A DNA stretch of 64,000 bases from Brevundimonas sp. A19_0 (GCF_017744255.1 NZ_JAGHQP010000001.1:124001-188000); one strand, 5' to 3'. Numbered from the stretch's first letter, positions 27,885-37,964 are shown. Program-made: numbers and translations. Notes: generated from the letters alone by a model not told the origin.

Positions 27885-28682
27885 ATGGGCGACACGGCAA
27901 GCCTGATCCATCGCTCGCTGACGGAGCGTGCCCTGCAGCTGGGCGTGCTACTGTTTTCCGTCGCACTGCTGGCGACGCCCGCCGGCGCCCAGGACCATAC
28001 GGACGAGCCGTCGATCGACGACGTTTTGCGCGATTTTCAAGCCAACACGGAGATGTGGTCCGGGCCCTCGTACCTGACGGGGGACGGCATCGGTCTTCGT
28101 GGCGAAACACGGATGCGGGCGTCGCAGAACGCGCCCGGCGTTTGCGAGCAAGACCGCTTCTCGATTTCCGTGGGGCCTGACCGGGGTGACGGCATCCGGC
28201 GCGCCACGCAAGTTGTGTCCCGGACGACCTATGCCCTCATGGCCATCGAGCCGAAACGCGGCGACGGGACCCCCGAGGCCCTGCACATCGCCCAGGACAT
28301 CGCCTGCTCTCAGTGGGGCGCAGGACGCGCCGCTTACATAGACGCAGAGGATGCCGACACGGCCTGGCTGGCCGGACAGATCATCGAGGCCCTGGCGGTC
28401 GACGCGCGGACCGGACAGCGCGTGCCCTGGGACTGCCGGAACCCCGACCGGTGCCCGACACGGGGCGAGGGTCTGGCGGTGCTTGAGCTCGGCGACCTCA
28501 CCCACGTCAGGGCCACACGGGACGACTGTCCGAATGACCATGAGTGCCGGGTCCTGGTGCTGGGCGGCGACATCCATTCCAGCGATCTATGGACTCTCAC
28601 GGTCGCGCTTTCCGGCCTCGACCCGCTGCGCGTCGTGAGCGTGGCGTGGGGATGGGCTATGCGCCTCTCGCTTCCGGACTAG
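27885..28682 (+). CDS. Secreted hypothetical protein with disulfide-type cysteines
   Basis: 265 residues from ATG 27885, which lies 4 nt after the previous stop and has a GAGG upstream. A signal peptide is predicted (hydrophobic LGVLLFSVALLATPAGAQ, cut near GAQDHTD). The mature part has scattered cysteines (CEQDRFS, IACSQWG, WDCRNPDRCP, DDCPNDHECR) consistent with disulfides in the periplasm. No family is recognised. GC content looks lower than in the flanking operon, so recent acquisition is possible (inference). Confidence 0.65.
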   Translation: MGDTASLIHRSLTERALQLGVLLFSVALLATPAGAQDHTDEPSIDDVLRDFQANTEMWSGPSYLTGDGIGLRGETRMRASQNAPGVCEQDRFSISVGPDRGDGIRRATQVVSRTTYALMAIEPKRGDGTPEALHIAQDIACSQWGAGRAAYIDAEDADTAWLAGQIIEALAVDARTGQRVPWDCRNPDRCPTRGEGLAVLELGDLTHVRATRDDCPNDHECRVLVLGGDIHSSDLWTLTVALSGLDPLRVVSVAWGWAMRLSLPD

Positions 28683-28698
28683 CCTTACGGCGGGGTGA

Positions 28699-29364
28699 CT
28701 ATTCGCGCCGGAGCAGGCGGTCCGTCAGCAGGGTGCCCCACCAGCCGGCCTTGAACTCGGCGCGGATGGCCTTGGGGTCATAGCCGGGGCTGTCGACCCA
28801 TTCGAGGAAGCCGATGCCCTGCGGCTCGATCTCGTGGACGTATTTCTCGAGGTAGAAGTCCAGCACGCCGGTCAGGCCCTCGCGGCTGTGCAGATATTTC
28901 TTGGACAGCTGGCCCATGGCCTCGGAGATCGGCTCGCCCAGATGGAAATGGCGGTAGAAGACCGCCATCAGGCCGGCCCGGTCGGCGCCCGACTTGCAGT
29001 GGATCAGGACGGGGTATTCGATCGTCTGGAACAGGGCCTTTGCGCGGTGGACGCGATCGGGACCCGGCACGTCGCGGGAATCCAGCGGGGCGTCGATCAG
29101 GGTCAGGCCAAGCCGCTCGCAGGCGTCCTTCTCCAGCCAGTAATAGGCCTCGTCGCGGGCGCCGCGCAGATTGATGACGGTCTTGATGCCCTTCGCCTTC
29201 CAGCGGGCCAGCTGGGCGGGTGAGGGCTGGTTGGTGCGGACCAGGTCGGGGCCCAGCCAGTGGGCATTGGAAAAGGCCACACGCAGGAAGGCATGGTCCT
29301 CCAGCCAGTAGGACAGGTGGGTCTTGAACCGACCCCAGCGCGTGGACAGATCAGGGCGCGACAT
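28699..29364 (-). CDS. Dual-specificity/tyrosine phosphatase-like protein, CtpA-type candidate
   Basis: 221 residues from ATG 29364; an in-frame extension to 29472 would overlap the divergent msbA-like gene and has no ribosome-binding site. The P-loop HCKSGADRAG (about 120-129) is a C-x5-R cysteine-phosphatase active site, with a preceding acid region (APLDSRDVPG) that could supply the general acid Asp. N-terminal WLEDHAFLRVAFSNAH and C-terminal GWWGTLLTDRLLRRE are basic/aromatic and may contact membranes. In Caulobacter, the essential tyrosine-phosphatase homologue CtpA is reported to be needed for normal lipid A; this gene, divergent from the lipid A/LPS operon, is a plausible relative. That link is inference from position and motif only. 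Confidence 0.8.
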   Translation of the reverse strand: MSRPDLSTRWGRFKTHLSYWLEDHAFLRVAFSNAHWLGPDLVRTNQPSPAQLARWKAKGIKTVINLRGARDEAYYWLEKDACERLGLTLIDAPLDSRDVPGPDRVHRAKALFQTIEYPVLIHCKSGADRAGLMAVFYRHFHLGEPISEAMGQLSKKYLHSREGLTGVLDFYLEKYVHEIEPQGIGFLEWVDSPGYDPKAIRAEFKAGWWGTLLTDRLLRRE

Positions 29365-29453
29365 GCGGGGCAGATAGCCTTTCGCCGGGAAAGGCACCAA
29401 TGCAATTTCGCCAGACGCTTGACTTGCCCGGGGCATCAGACGACCGAGAGGGC

Positions 29454-31295
29454 ATGTCCGCGCCTGTCGCACCCGCCCCTTCCGAGACCCTGAAACCCGC
29501 CCGCCCGCTGCTGGGCCGGGTGTGGCGGGACTATCTGTCCCGGCACAAGGGGGCGCTGGGCCTGTCGCTGGTCTGCGCGGCCATCGTCGGGATCATGGCG
29601 GCCACGGTGCTGCAGTTGCTGGAGCCGGCCATCGACGGCCTGTTCCTGGGCCAGCCCGTCACGATCTGGGGCGTGGTCACCGTGCCGCCCGACCGGGCGC
29701 TGCTCGGCATTCCGGCCATCATCATCGGGGCCGGGCTGATCTGGACGATCGCCGCCCTGGGACAGGCGGCGCTGGTCAACCGGCTGGGCCACGGCATCGT
29801 CGGCGACATCCAGGTCAAGCTGTTCGGGGCGATGATCCGGGCCGATCTGGCGCGGCTGCGGTCGCAGCATTCGGGCGGCTTTGTCTCGTCCGTGCTGTTC
29901 GACGCCAATCTGGTGCGGGAAGCCTTCACCAACGGCATGGTCAACTATACCCAGCACGGCCTGACCCTGATCGCCGTGATCGCCTATATGGCGTGGACCG
30001 ACTGGCGGCTGACGCTGATCGTGCTGCTGGGCGCGCCGCTGATCGCCTTTGTCATCCGGCGCTTCGGCAAGCGCATGCGGAAGGCCACGACGGGGGCCAT
30101 GGTCGAGACCAGCAATCTGTCGACCGCCCTGATGGAGAACCTGGACGGGGTCCGGCTGATCAAGCTGGAGAACCGTGAGGATGCCGAACAGGCGCGGGTG
30201 GGCGAAGTGGTCGCCCGGCGCCAGCGCCATGTGATCAAGAGCGCGGACTCGCGCGCCTTTGCCGGGCCGCTGTCGAACCTGGTGGCCATGATCATCGTCG
30301 CCACCGTCATGGCCTATGCCGGCTGGCAGGCGCGTCAGGGCGGCATGACCGTCGGGGCCTTTGCCGCCTACATCGGCCTGTTGATGGCGGCGGGTCAGTC
30401 GCTGCGTCAGGTGACCAATCTGCAGACCGTCATGTCCGAGGGGCTGACGGCGGCATCGCGCCTGTTCGAGGCGCTGGATATCGAGCCCGAGATCCGCGAG
30501 GCGCCGAATCCGGCCCCCCTGCCCCACGGGCCGGTGACGGTCGCGCTGGAGGGGGTGTCGTTCGCCTATGGGCCGCTGGAAGCGGGCGGCGCCCCGACCC
30601 TGTCCGGGGTCGATCTGGTCGTGCGGCCGGGCGAGACGGTGGCGCTGGTCGGGCCGTCGGGCGGCGGCAAGAGCACCATCCTGAGCCTGCTGCCGCGCTT
30701 CTATGATGTGACGGCGGGTCAGGTGACCGTGAACGGGTGTGACATCCGCGCGCTGAAGCTGGCCGATCTGCGCGACCGGATCGCTCTGGTCACGCAGGAG
30801 CCCTTCCTGTTCGACGATACGCTGGCGGCCAACATCGCCTATGGCCGACCCGGCGCCTCGCAGGACGAGATCGAGGCCGCGGCCCGGGCGGCGGCCGCGC
30901 ATGAGTTCATCACCGCCCTGCCCGACGGCTATCAGACGCGGGCCGGGGAAGCGGGCCTGCGCCTGTCGGGCGGTCAGCGGCAGCGGGTGGCGATCGCCCG
31001 CGCCTTCCTGAAGGACGCGCCGATCCTGTTGCTGGATGAGGCGACCAGCGCGCTCGACACCGAGAGCGAGGCACTGGTGCAGGCCGCGCTGGAGCGGTTG
31101 ATGGAAGGCCGGGCCACCCTGATGATCGCCCACCGGCTGTCGACCGTGCAGAACGCCGACCGCATCTATGTGATCTCGGCGGGCCGGGTGCTCGAGCAGG
31201 GTCGTCACGCCGACCTGGTGGCGCAGAAGGGGCTCTATGCCCGCCTCGCCCGCAGTCAGGCGCTGGACGGACAGCCGGCGGAGACCCCGGCGTGA
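29454..31295 (+). CDS. msbA: MsbA-like ABC transporter, fused membrane and ATPase domains
   Basis: 613 residues from ATG 29454 (GAGAGGG upstream); an in-frame ATG at 29400 has no site. The six-helix membrane domain (about 20-330) is followed by an ATPase domain: Walker A GPSGGGKST (about 400), signature LSGGQRQR (about 503), Walker B ILLLDEATSALD (about 522). MsbA-type exporters flip lipid A across the inner membrane. The following DUF374, waaA and lpxK genes support that role here. The next gene begins with a GTGA overlap. Confidence 0.85.
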   Translation: MSAPVAPAPSETLKPARPLLGRVWRDYLSRHKGALGLSLVCAAIVGIMAATVLQLLEPAIDGLFLGQPVTIWGVVTVPPDRALLGIPAIIIGAGLIWTIAALGQAALVNRLGHGIVGDIQVKLFGAMIRADLARLRSQHSGGFVSSVLFDANLVREAFTNGMVNYTQHGLTLIAVIAYMAWTDWRLTLIVLLGAPLIAFVIRRFGKRMRKATTGAMVETSNLSTALMENLDGVRLIKLENREDAEQARVGEVVARRQRHVIKSADSRAFAGPLSNLVAMIIVATVMAYAGWQARQGGMTVGAFAAYIGLLMAAGQSLRQVTNLQTVMSEGLTAASRLFEALDIEPEIREAPNPAPLPHGPVTVALEGVSFAYGPLEAGGAPTLSGVDLVVRPGETVALVGPSGGGKSTILSLLPRFYDVTAGQVTVNGCDIRALKLADLRDRIALVTQEPFLFDDTLAANIAYGRPGASQDEIEAAARAAAAHEFITALPDGYQTRAGEAGLRLSGGQRQRVAIARAFLKDAPILLLDEATSALDTESEALVQAALERLMEGRATLMIAHRLSTVQNADRIYVISAGRVLEQGRHADLVAQKGLYARLARSQALDGQPAETPA

Positions 31296-31978
31296 GGCCG
31301 CTGCGCAATCCGGTGATTCAGGGCCTGCTGGCCTGGCTGCTGGCGCGGTGGATGGCCTTCTGTTTCGCCACCATCCGCTGGACCCATGAGGATCAGGACA
31401 AGGCCGAAGCCGTCTGGGCAAAGGGCGGCGGCGCGCTGGCGGTGTTCTGGCATTCGCGGATCGCCCTGTCGCCCGCCTGCTGGCCGCTGGATCGGGCCCA
31501 GCCGGCCAAGGCGCTGATCTCGCTGTCGGCCGACGGGCAGTTCATCGCCCGGGCCGTCGCCCGACTGGGCTTTCCGGCCATTCGCGGCTCGTCGTCGAAC
31601 AAGGACAAGGCCAAGCAGGCCAAGGGTGGGACCCAGGCCCTGCGCGACGGGCTGAAGCAGCTGAAGGTCGGGGCGCTGGCCATCACGCCCGACGGACCGC
31701 GCGGCCCGGCCCGGGAGATGGCGCAGGGCCTGCCGCTGCTGGCAAAGCTGTCCGGGGCGCCGGCCCTGTTCATCGGCCTGTCGTGCAAGCCGGCGATCCG
31801 GCTGGGAACCTGGGACCGGGCGCTGGTGCCTTTGCCCTTCGGCAAGGGCGCGATCGTCTGGGACGTGGCCCACTGGCCCGAGGACGGCGACATGGAGGCG
31901 GTCACCGCCGACTGGACCGAGCGCCTGACCGCCGTCGAGGCCCGGGCCGACGCGATCACCGGGCTGGAGCGGGTCTGA
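31292..31978 (+). CDS. DUF374 lysophospholipid acyltransferase-like protein
   Basis: 228 residues, start GTG 31292 in a GTGA overlap with the msbA-like gene. It carries the acyltransferase HxxxxD-like block WHSRIALSPACW (about 49-60) and FPAIRGSSSNKDKAKQAKG, plus the conserved AITPDGPRGPAREMAQG (about 130-146), typical of the DUF374 family linked to LPS genes. It may acylate lipid A precursors or a lysolipid at the inner membrane. The substrate is not proven. Confidence 0.85.
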   Translation: MRPLRNPVIQGLLAWLLARWMAFCFATIRWTHEDQDKAEAVWAKGGGALAVFWHSRIALSPACWPLDRAQPAKALISLSADGQFIARAVARLGFPAIRGSSSNKDKAKQAKGGTQALRDGLKQLKVGALAITPDGPRGPAREMAQGLPLLAKLSGAPALFIGLSCKPAIRLGTWDRALVPLPFGKGAIVWDVAHWPEDGDMEAVTADWTERLTAVEARADAITGLERV

Positions 31979-31980
31979 CC

Positions 31981-33267
31981 GTGAGCCTGATGCTCGGCAC
32001 CTATCGCCTGCTGACCCGGCTGTTGCAGCCGCTGGCGCCCCGGGTGCTGGAGGCGCGGGCGCGCAGGGGCAAGGAGGATCCGGCCCGGCTGGGCGAGCGG
32101 CTGGGGCACGCCGGAGTGGCACGGCCCGACGGGCCGCTGGTCTGGATGCATGCGATCAGCGTGGGCGAGAGCCTGTCGCTGCTGCCGGTCATCGCCCTGT
32201 TGCGAGAACGGCGCCCGGATCTGGGCGTGCTGGTGACGACCGGCACCCTGACCTCGGCCCGGATGATGGCCCAGCGCCTGCCCGACGGCGTGATCCACCA
32301 GTATGCGCCGGTCGATACGCCAGCGGCCGTGAGCGGGTTTCTGGACTACTGGCGGCCCTCGCTGGCCCTGTTCGTCGAGAGCGAGCTGTGGCCGAACCTG
32401 ATCCTCGAGGCGCGGGACCGGGGCGTTCCCCTGATGCTGGCCAGCGCGCGGATCACGGCCCATACGGCCGAGGGTTGGACCCGGCGCCCCGCCGCGGCCC
32501 GCGCCCTGTTCCAGGCCTTTGCCCGCATCCTGCCGCAGGACGAGGCGTCGGCCGGCCGTATCCGTGTGCTGGGCGGCCGGGACGACGGGCGGGTCAATCT
32601 GAAGCTGGTGGGGGCGCCCCTGCCGTTCGACCGCAAGGCGTTTGACCGGCTCAGCCAGGCCATCGGCGACCGGCCGGTCGTGGTGCTGGCCAGCACCCAT
32701 GACGGCGAGGAAGCCGCGCTCGTGCAGAGGCTGCTGACCCTCGATCCCCTGCCGTTCCTGATCGTCGTGCCGCGCCACCCCGAGCGCTCGGGCACCATCC
32801 GGGCTGATATGGCGGCGCTGGCCCTGACGGTCGCGGTGCGGTCGCGGGGCGAGATGCCCGGCCCCGACACCCGGGTCTATCTGGCCGACACCCTCAACGA
32901 GATGGGGCTGTTCCTGAGGCTGGCCGAGGTGGTGGTGCTGGGCGGCGCCTTCGGTCCGCTGATCGGTCAGGGACCGGTGGGCGGGCACAATCCGCTGGAG
33001 CCCGCGCGGCTGGCGCGACCGACCCTGACCGGGCCGGACATGAGCAATTGGAGCATCGCCGGTTCGATGGTCGACGCCGGCGGACTGGAGATGCTGACGG
33101 ACCTGTCGCAGCTGGCGCCGCGGGTGGCGGCGCTGCTGTCCGACCCGGATCAGGCGCGTCAGATCGGGCGGCAGGCCGAGCAGGCCGCGGCCAGTGCCGA
33201 CGGCGGGCTGGAGGTTCTGTGGCAGGCGATGGCGCCGCTGCTGCCCCCTGCCGGAGGCCGCCGATGA
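31981..33267 (+). CDS. waaA: 3-deoxy-D-manno-octulosonic acid transferase (Kdo transferase)
   Basis: 428 residues from GTG 31981 (alternative ATG 31990); a longer frame runs back through the DUF374 gene and is rejected. A GT-B/GT30 enzyme: N-terminal membrane-anchor helix followed by WMHAISVGESLSLLPVI (Glu catalytic base, about 57-73), TTGTLTSARMMAQRLP, and C-terminal VVLGGAFGPLIGQGPVGGHNPLEPA with the Glu that binds CMP-Kdo. It adds Kdo to lipid IVA on the cytoplasmic side of the inner membrane. It overlaps lpxK by 4 bp (ATGA). Confidence 0.95.
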   Translation: MSLMLGTYRLLTRLLQPLAPRVLEARARRGKEDPARLGERLGHAGVARPDGPLVWMHAISVGESLSLLPVIALLRERRPDLGVLVTTGTLTSARMMAQRLPDGVIHQYAPVDTPAAVSGFLDYWRPSLALFVESELWPNLILEARDRGVPLMLASARITAHTAEGWTRRPAAARALFQAFARILPQDEASAGRIRVLGGRDDGRVNLKLVGAPLPFDRKAFDRLSQAIGDRPVVVLASTHDGEEAALVQRLLTLDPLPFLIVVPRHPERSGTIRADMAALALTVAVRSRGEMPGPDTRVYLADTLNEMGLFLRLAEVVVLGGAFGPLIGQGPVGGHNPLEPARLARPTLTGPDMSNWSIAGSMVDAGGLEMLTDLSQLAPRVAALLSDPDQARQIGRQAEQAAASADGGLEVLWQAMAPLLPPAGGRR

Positions 33268-34274
33268 ATATCTCGACGCCCCGCTGGTGGTACCGCCGCG
33301 ACCGCAAATACGGCGTGCTGCCCCGTCTGTTGCTGAGGCCGGTCTCGTGGATCTGGGCCACGGCGACCGCGCGGCGGATGGCCCGCACCGTGCCGCACGA
33401 CCCGGGGGTGCCGGTCATCTCGATCGGCAATCTGACGGTCGGCGGCTCGGGCAAGACGCCGGTGGCGCTGGCCCTTCTGGAGCGGTTGAAGGCGCGGGGG
33501 GTGGCGGCCCATGCCCTGTCGCGCGGCTATGGCGGAAAGCTGGAAGGGCCCGTTCAGGTCGACCCGGGCCTGCATACAGCCGGGGATGTCGGCGACGAAC
33601 CTCTGATGCTGGCCCAGGTCGCGCCCGCCTGGATCGCGCGCGACCGGGCGGCCGGCGCCGACGCGGCCGTAGCGGGCGGGGCCGAGACACTGGTGCTGGA
33701 CGACGCCCACCAGAACCCGACGCTGGCCAAGACCCTCAGCCTGGTCATCGTCGACGGCGAGACCCGCGACGACGAATGGCCCTTCGGCGACGGGGCAGTC
33801 TTCCCCTCGGGCCCCATGCGCGAGCCGCTGGCGACGGGGCTGGCGCGGGCCGATGCCGTCGTCATCCTGATGCCCGCCGACCTTAAGGTCCCCGATCCGG
33901 AGCTGGCGGCGACCTTCGGCGACCTGCCGGTGCTGCTTGCGCGGCTTGAGCCCGCGGCGCCTCCCCCCGCCGGGCCGCAGATGGGTTTTGCCGGGATTGC
34001 CAAGCCGTGGAAGGTCGAGCGGTCGCTGAAGGCCGCCGGGTGCGACCTGGTCGACTTTGCCCCCTTCGCCGATCACGCCGCCTATTCCGAAGGCGAGCTT
34101 CAGGCCCTGGCCGAGCGGGCGGCGGTGTTCGACGCCGGTCTGGTGACCACAGAGAAGGACTGGGTACGCCTGCCCCCCGACTGGCGCGCCCGCGTCACCG
34201 CCTGGCCCGTCCGCGCCCGCTTTGAGGACGCGACGGCGCTGGATGCCCTGCTGGCCCGGGCCTGCGGCGGCTGA
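33264..34274 (+). CDS. lpxK: Tetraacyldisaccharide 4'-kinase
   Basis: 336 residues from ATG 33264, overlapping waaA (ATGA). The LpxK P-loop is VISIGNLTVGGSGKTPVALAL (about residues 51-71), followed by ALSRGYGGK and VGDEPLMLAQ. It lacks the N-terminal signal anchor helix only weakly; the region LLRPVSWIWATATARRMAR is amphipathic. It phosphorylates the 4' position of the lipid A disaccharide before Kdo addition. One substitution to note: the usual DDGxQ-type motif reads LVLDDAHQNPTL, with Ala in place of the Gly. It is the last gene of the LPS operon and converges with an amidohydrolase with 3 nt between stops. Confidence 0.95.
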   Translation: MNISTPRWWYRRDRKYGVLPRLLLRPVSWIWATATARRMARTVPHDPGVPVISIGNLTVGGSGKTPVALALLERLKARGVAAHALSRGYGGKLEGPVQVDPGLHTAGDVGDEPLMLAQVAPAWIARDRAAGADAAVAGGAETLVLDDAHQNPTLAKTLSLVIVDGETRDDEWPFGDGAVFPSGPMREPLATGLARADAVVILMPADLKVPDPELAATFGDLPVLLARLEPAAPPPAGPQMGFAGIAKPWKVERSLKAAGCDLVDFAPFADHAAYSEGELQALAERAAVFDAGLVTTEKDWVRLPPDWRARVTAWPVRARFEDATALDALLARACGG

Positions 34275-34277
34275 GGC

Positions 34278-35603
34278 CTATTCCGACCGGTACACCACCC
34301 CGCCCTTCATGACGAAGGTGACGTGTTCGAGGACAGTGACGTCGGCCAGCGGGTCGCCGCGCACGGCGATCAGGTCGGCGGGCATGCCGGGGGCGATGCG
34401 GCCGGCCTGATCGGCAATGCCGAGGTGTTCGGCGGCGTTGACGGTGGCGGTCTGGATGGCCTCCAGCGGGGTCAGGCCGGCGCGGACCAGCAGGGCGAAC
34501 TCCTGCGCATTGTCGCCGTGGGCCGAGACACCCGAGTCGGTGCCAAACGCGATCCGGACGCCGCCGCGATGGGCGCGACCCGCCATGTCAAGCATGAGCG
34601 GACCGGCCTGCAGGGCCTTTTCCGTCTGGGCCGGGGTGAAGAAGTTGTCGGGCCCCGAGGCAATGCGGGCAACATAGTCCCCGGCCATCAGGGTCGGCAC
34701 CAGCCAGGCGCCGCTGTCGCGCATCAAGCGGATCGACTCGTCGTCGAGCCAGGTGCCGTGCTCGATCGAGTCGCCCCCGGCACGGAGAAAGGCATTGATG
34801 CCGTCGGCGCCGTGGGCGTGGGCGGTGACCTGACGACCCATGCGGTGGGCGACCTCGACGATGGCGGCCAGCTCCTCATCCGTGAACTGCTGGCCCAGAC
34901 CGGCGGCGGTGTTGGACAGGACCCCGCCAGTGGCCGTGATCTTGATGATGTCCGCACCGGAGCGCACCTGTTCGCGGACGGCCCGCATGCAATCGTCTGG
35001 CCCTGAGCAGATGCTGGGCGAGGACAGGACGTGCAGGACGTCGTCGCGGTAGCCATTGGCGTCGCCGTGGCCGCCGTGGACCGAGACCGACGACCCGGCG
35101 GCGATAATGCGCGGCCCGGCCACGTCGCCGCGACGGATGGCGTCGCGCAGGGCAAAGACCGCCTCGTTCGGGCCGCCCAGATCCGCCACCGTGGTGAAGC
35201 CGGCCATCAGCGTCAGCCGGGCATGGCGGACGCCGATCATGGCACGGTCGGAGGTCGACAGGGTGACGGCGTCCAGTCGTCCGGTCGGGCTCTGCTGGCT
35301 GGTCAGGTGGACGTGGCTGTCGATCAGGCCGGGCAGGACGAAGGCATCGCGGAGGTCGATGATGTGGCCCGGCTGGCCCTCACCGACGAAGCCGTCGCGG
35401 ATTTCGACCACGCGACCGTCCGTAATCACCAAAGTTTTATCTGTAAGAATTCTGCCGGTTCCCGGATCGGCCAGCACCCGGCCGACCTGCACGAACGTCG
35501 TTCCCCCATCGGGCGAAAGATCAGCCGGTGTCGTCGCTTGCTGGGCAGCGCCCGGCAGGGCCGACAGCAGATACAGCCCCAGAGCCATCAGGAATGTGCG
35601 CAT
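34278..35603 (-). CDS. Secreted metal-dependent amidohydrolase (prolidase-like)
   Basis: 441 residues from ATG 35603, which follows GGGGAGGGG with 3-nt spacing; an in-frame ATG at 35657 is not supported. A signal peptide is present (MRTFLMALGLYLLSALPGAAQ). The amidohydrolase barrel carries the metal-binding HxH in GLIDSHVHLTSQQ (about 96-98), ATAHAHGADGINAFLRAG, IEHGTWLDD and the final Asp in IAFGTDSGVSAHG. Family members of this secreted type hydrolyse Xaa-Pro dipeptides or N-acyl-amino acids. The substrate is unknown. It is divergent from the L,D-transpeptidase-like gene. Confidence 0.88.
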   Translation of the reverse strand: MRTFLMALGLYLLSALPGAAQQATTPADLSPDGGTTFVQVGRVLADPGTGRILTDKTLVITDGRVVEIRDGFVGEGQPGHIIDLRDAFVLPGLIDSHVHLTSQQSPTGRLDAVTLSTSDRAMIGVRHARLTLMAGFTTVADLGGPNEAVFALRDAIRRGDVAGPRIIAAGSSVSVHGGHGDANGYRDDVLHVLSSPSICSGPDDCMRAVREQVRSGADIIKITATGGVLSNTAAGLGQQFTDEELAAIVEVAHRMGRQVTAHAHGADGINAFLRAGGDSIEHGTWLDDESIRLMRDSGAWLVPTLMAGDYVARIASGPDNFFTPAQTEKALQAGPLMLDMAGRAHRGGVRIAFGTDSGVSAHGDNAQEFALLVRAGLTPLEAIQTATVNAAEHLGIADQAGRIAPGMPADLIAVRGDPLADVTVLEHVTFVMKGGVVYRSE

Positions 35604-35729
35604 GGTCCCCTCCCCGGTATGCGACTTGCACCATAGGCTCCTGTCAGGTTTCGCCAAGGCTCAGGTTGCTATGGCCGTATGGATTTGAAACAACCGGACA
35701 TCATCGTTGAACCGCAAACAGGGCGTCAT

Positions 35730-36422
35730 ATGCGGATATCGAGACGAGGACTGATCCTGGGCGGCTCGGCCCTGATGGCCGGATGTTCTTCCGCCGTCAG
35801 CCAGACCGCCGACCTGGCCACCCCGCTGGTCATGCCGACCCCGGCCCCCGCGCCGGTGATCGACACCGCCAGCCTGGTGCAAGTGGACCCCGCACCGCTG
35901 GACCCGTCGGGCATGGTGCGCAAGGAAGTCATGGACCGCGCCATGGCGGCGCTGGACATCCACCACCGCAAGATCCCGCAGCGCGACCGCATGTATCTGG
36001 TCGACTTCAAGGTGCATTCGTCGCTGCCGCGCCTCTATGAGGTCGATCTGCTGGCCGGCACGGTGACCGCCATGCGCACCAGCCACGGCCGTGGTTCCGA
36101 CCCCGAGCACACCGGTGTGCCGCGCGCGTTCTCCAATACGCCGGACAGCCATATGTCGTCGGTCGGATCCTATGTGACCGCGGGCGCCAGCTCGGGCCCG
36201 CAGCAGGGTCCGAATGTCCTGCTGGACGGCCTGGAATATTCGAACGACAAGGCGCGCGAGCGGGCGATCATCGTGCACGGCGCCGACTATGCCGACCCGG
36301 ACTTCCTGGAGCGTGAGGGCAAGCTGGGCCGGTCGTATGGCTGCTTCTCGGTGGCGCACGCCGACCTGCCGGCCCTGCGCGAGCGCATGGGCGAAGGGCG
36401 GCTGCTGTTCGCCTTCAGCTAA
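35730..36422 (+). CDS. Murein L,D-transpeptidase-like lipoprotein (YkuD_2 type)
   Basis: 230 residues from ATG 35730; an in-frame ATG at 35679 overlaps the divergent promoter and has no site. The N-terminus MRISRRGLILGGSALMAGC looks both Tat-like (SRRGLIL) and lipoprotein (M-A-G-C lipobox). The catalytic region HGADYADPDF then KLGRSYGCFSVAH (Cys near 205) is the signature of the L,D-transpeptidase catalytic domain family PF13645. It probably cross-links or anchors peptidoglycan in the periplasm, though some members lack activity. Followed by a hairpin terminator shared with the convergent gene. Confidence 0.85.
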   Translation: MRISRRGLILGGSALMAGCSSAVSQTADLATPLVMPTPAPAPVIDTASLVQVDPAPLDPSGMVRKEVMDRAMAALDIHHRKIPQRDRMYLVDFKVHSSLPRLYEVDLLAGTVTAMRTSHGRGSDPEHTGVPRAFSNTPDSHMSSVGSYVTAGASSGPQQGPNVLLDGLEYSNDKARERAIIVHGADYADPDFLEREGKLGRSYGCFSVAHADLPALRERMGEGRLLFAFS

Positions 36423-36428
36423 AAAGAT

Positions 36429-36453
36429 CCTCCCCCGTCCTTCGCGGGGGAGG
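36429..36453. terminator. Bidirectional terminator between the transpeptidase-like and aceA loci
   Basis: cctcccccg (36429-36437) pairs with cgggggagg (36445-36453), loop of 7 nt. On the plus strand it is followed by GTTTCCTT; on the minus strand by ATCTTTTT. It lies between two convergent genes and probably serves both. Confidence 0.8.
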
Positions 36454-36459
36454 GTTTCC

Positions 36460-36669
36460 TTACTCGTAGCCGTGGGCGGCTTCGTTGATGACCTGCGAGG
36501 GCATGTTGGAGAAGTCGACGGCCACGGGGGCCGCCAGCTTTGCCTGAAGCGTGCGGATGACGTGGGTCATGCGGCGGCGGACCTCGCGTTCGGCCTCGGA
36601 GCCCGTGTCGAGGCTGAGCGGGGCGAGGCAGAAGTCGATGATGCCGTCGGTGGATTTGATCGGTTCCAT
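36460..36669 (-). CDS. Small protein downstream of isocitrate lyase, function unknown
   Basis: 69 residues from ATG 36669, preceded by AAGGAAGGA with 7-nt spacing. It is hydrophilic and predicted helical (SEAEREVRRRMTHVIRTLQAKLA), with one Cys (IDFCLAPLSL). It lies 14 nt after the aceA stop and before a terminator, so it is certainly in the aceA transcript. Not recognised. Its fixed position suggests a small partner or regulator of isocitrate lyase, but this is inference. Confidence 0.7.
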   Translation of the reverse strand: MEPIKSTDGIIDFCLAPLSLDTGSEAEREVRRRMTHVIRTLQAKLAAPVAVDFSNMPSQVINEAAHGYE

Positions 36670-36683
36670 GGTGGGGTCCTTCC

Positions 36684-37964
<1,281 letters not shown>

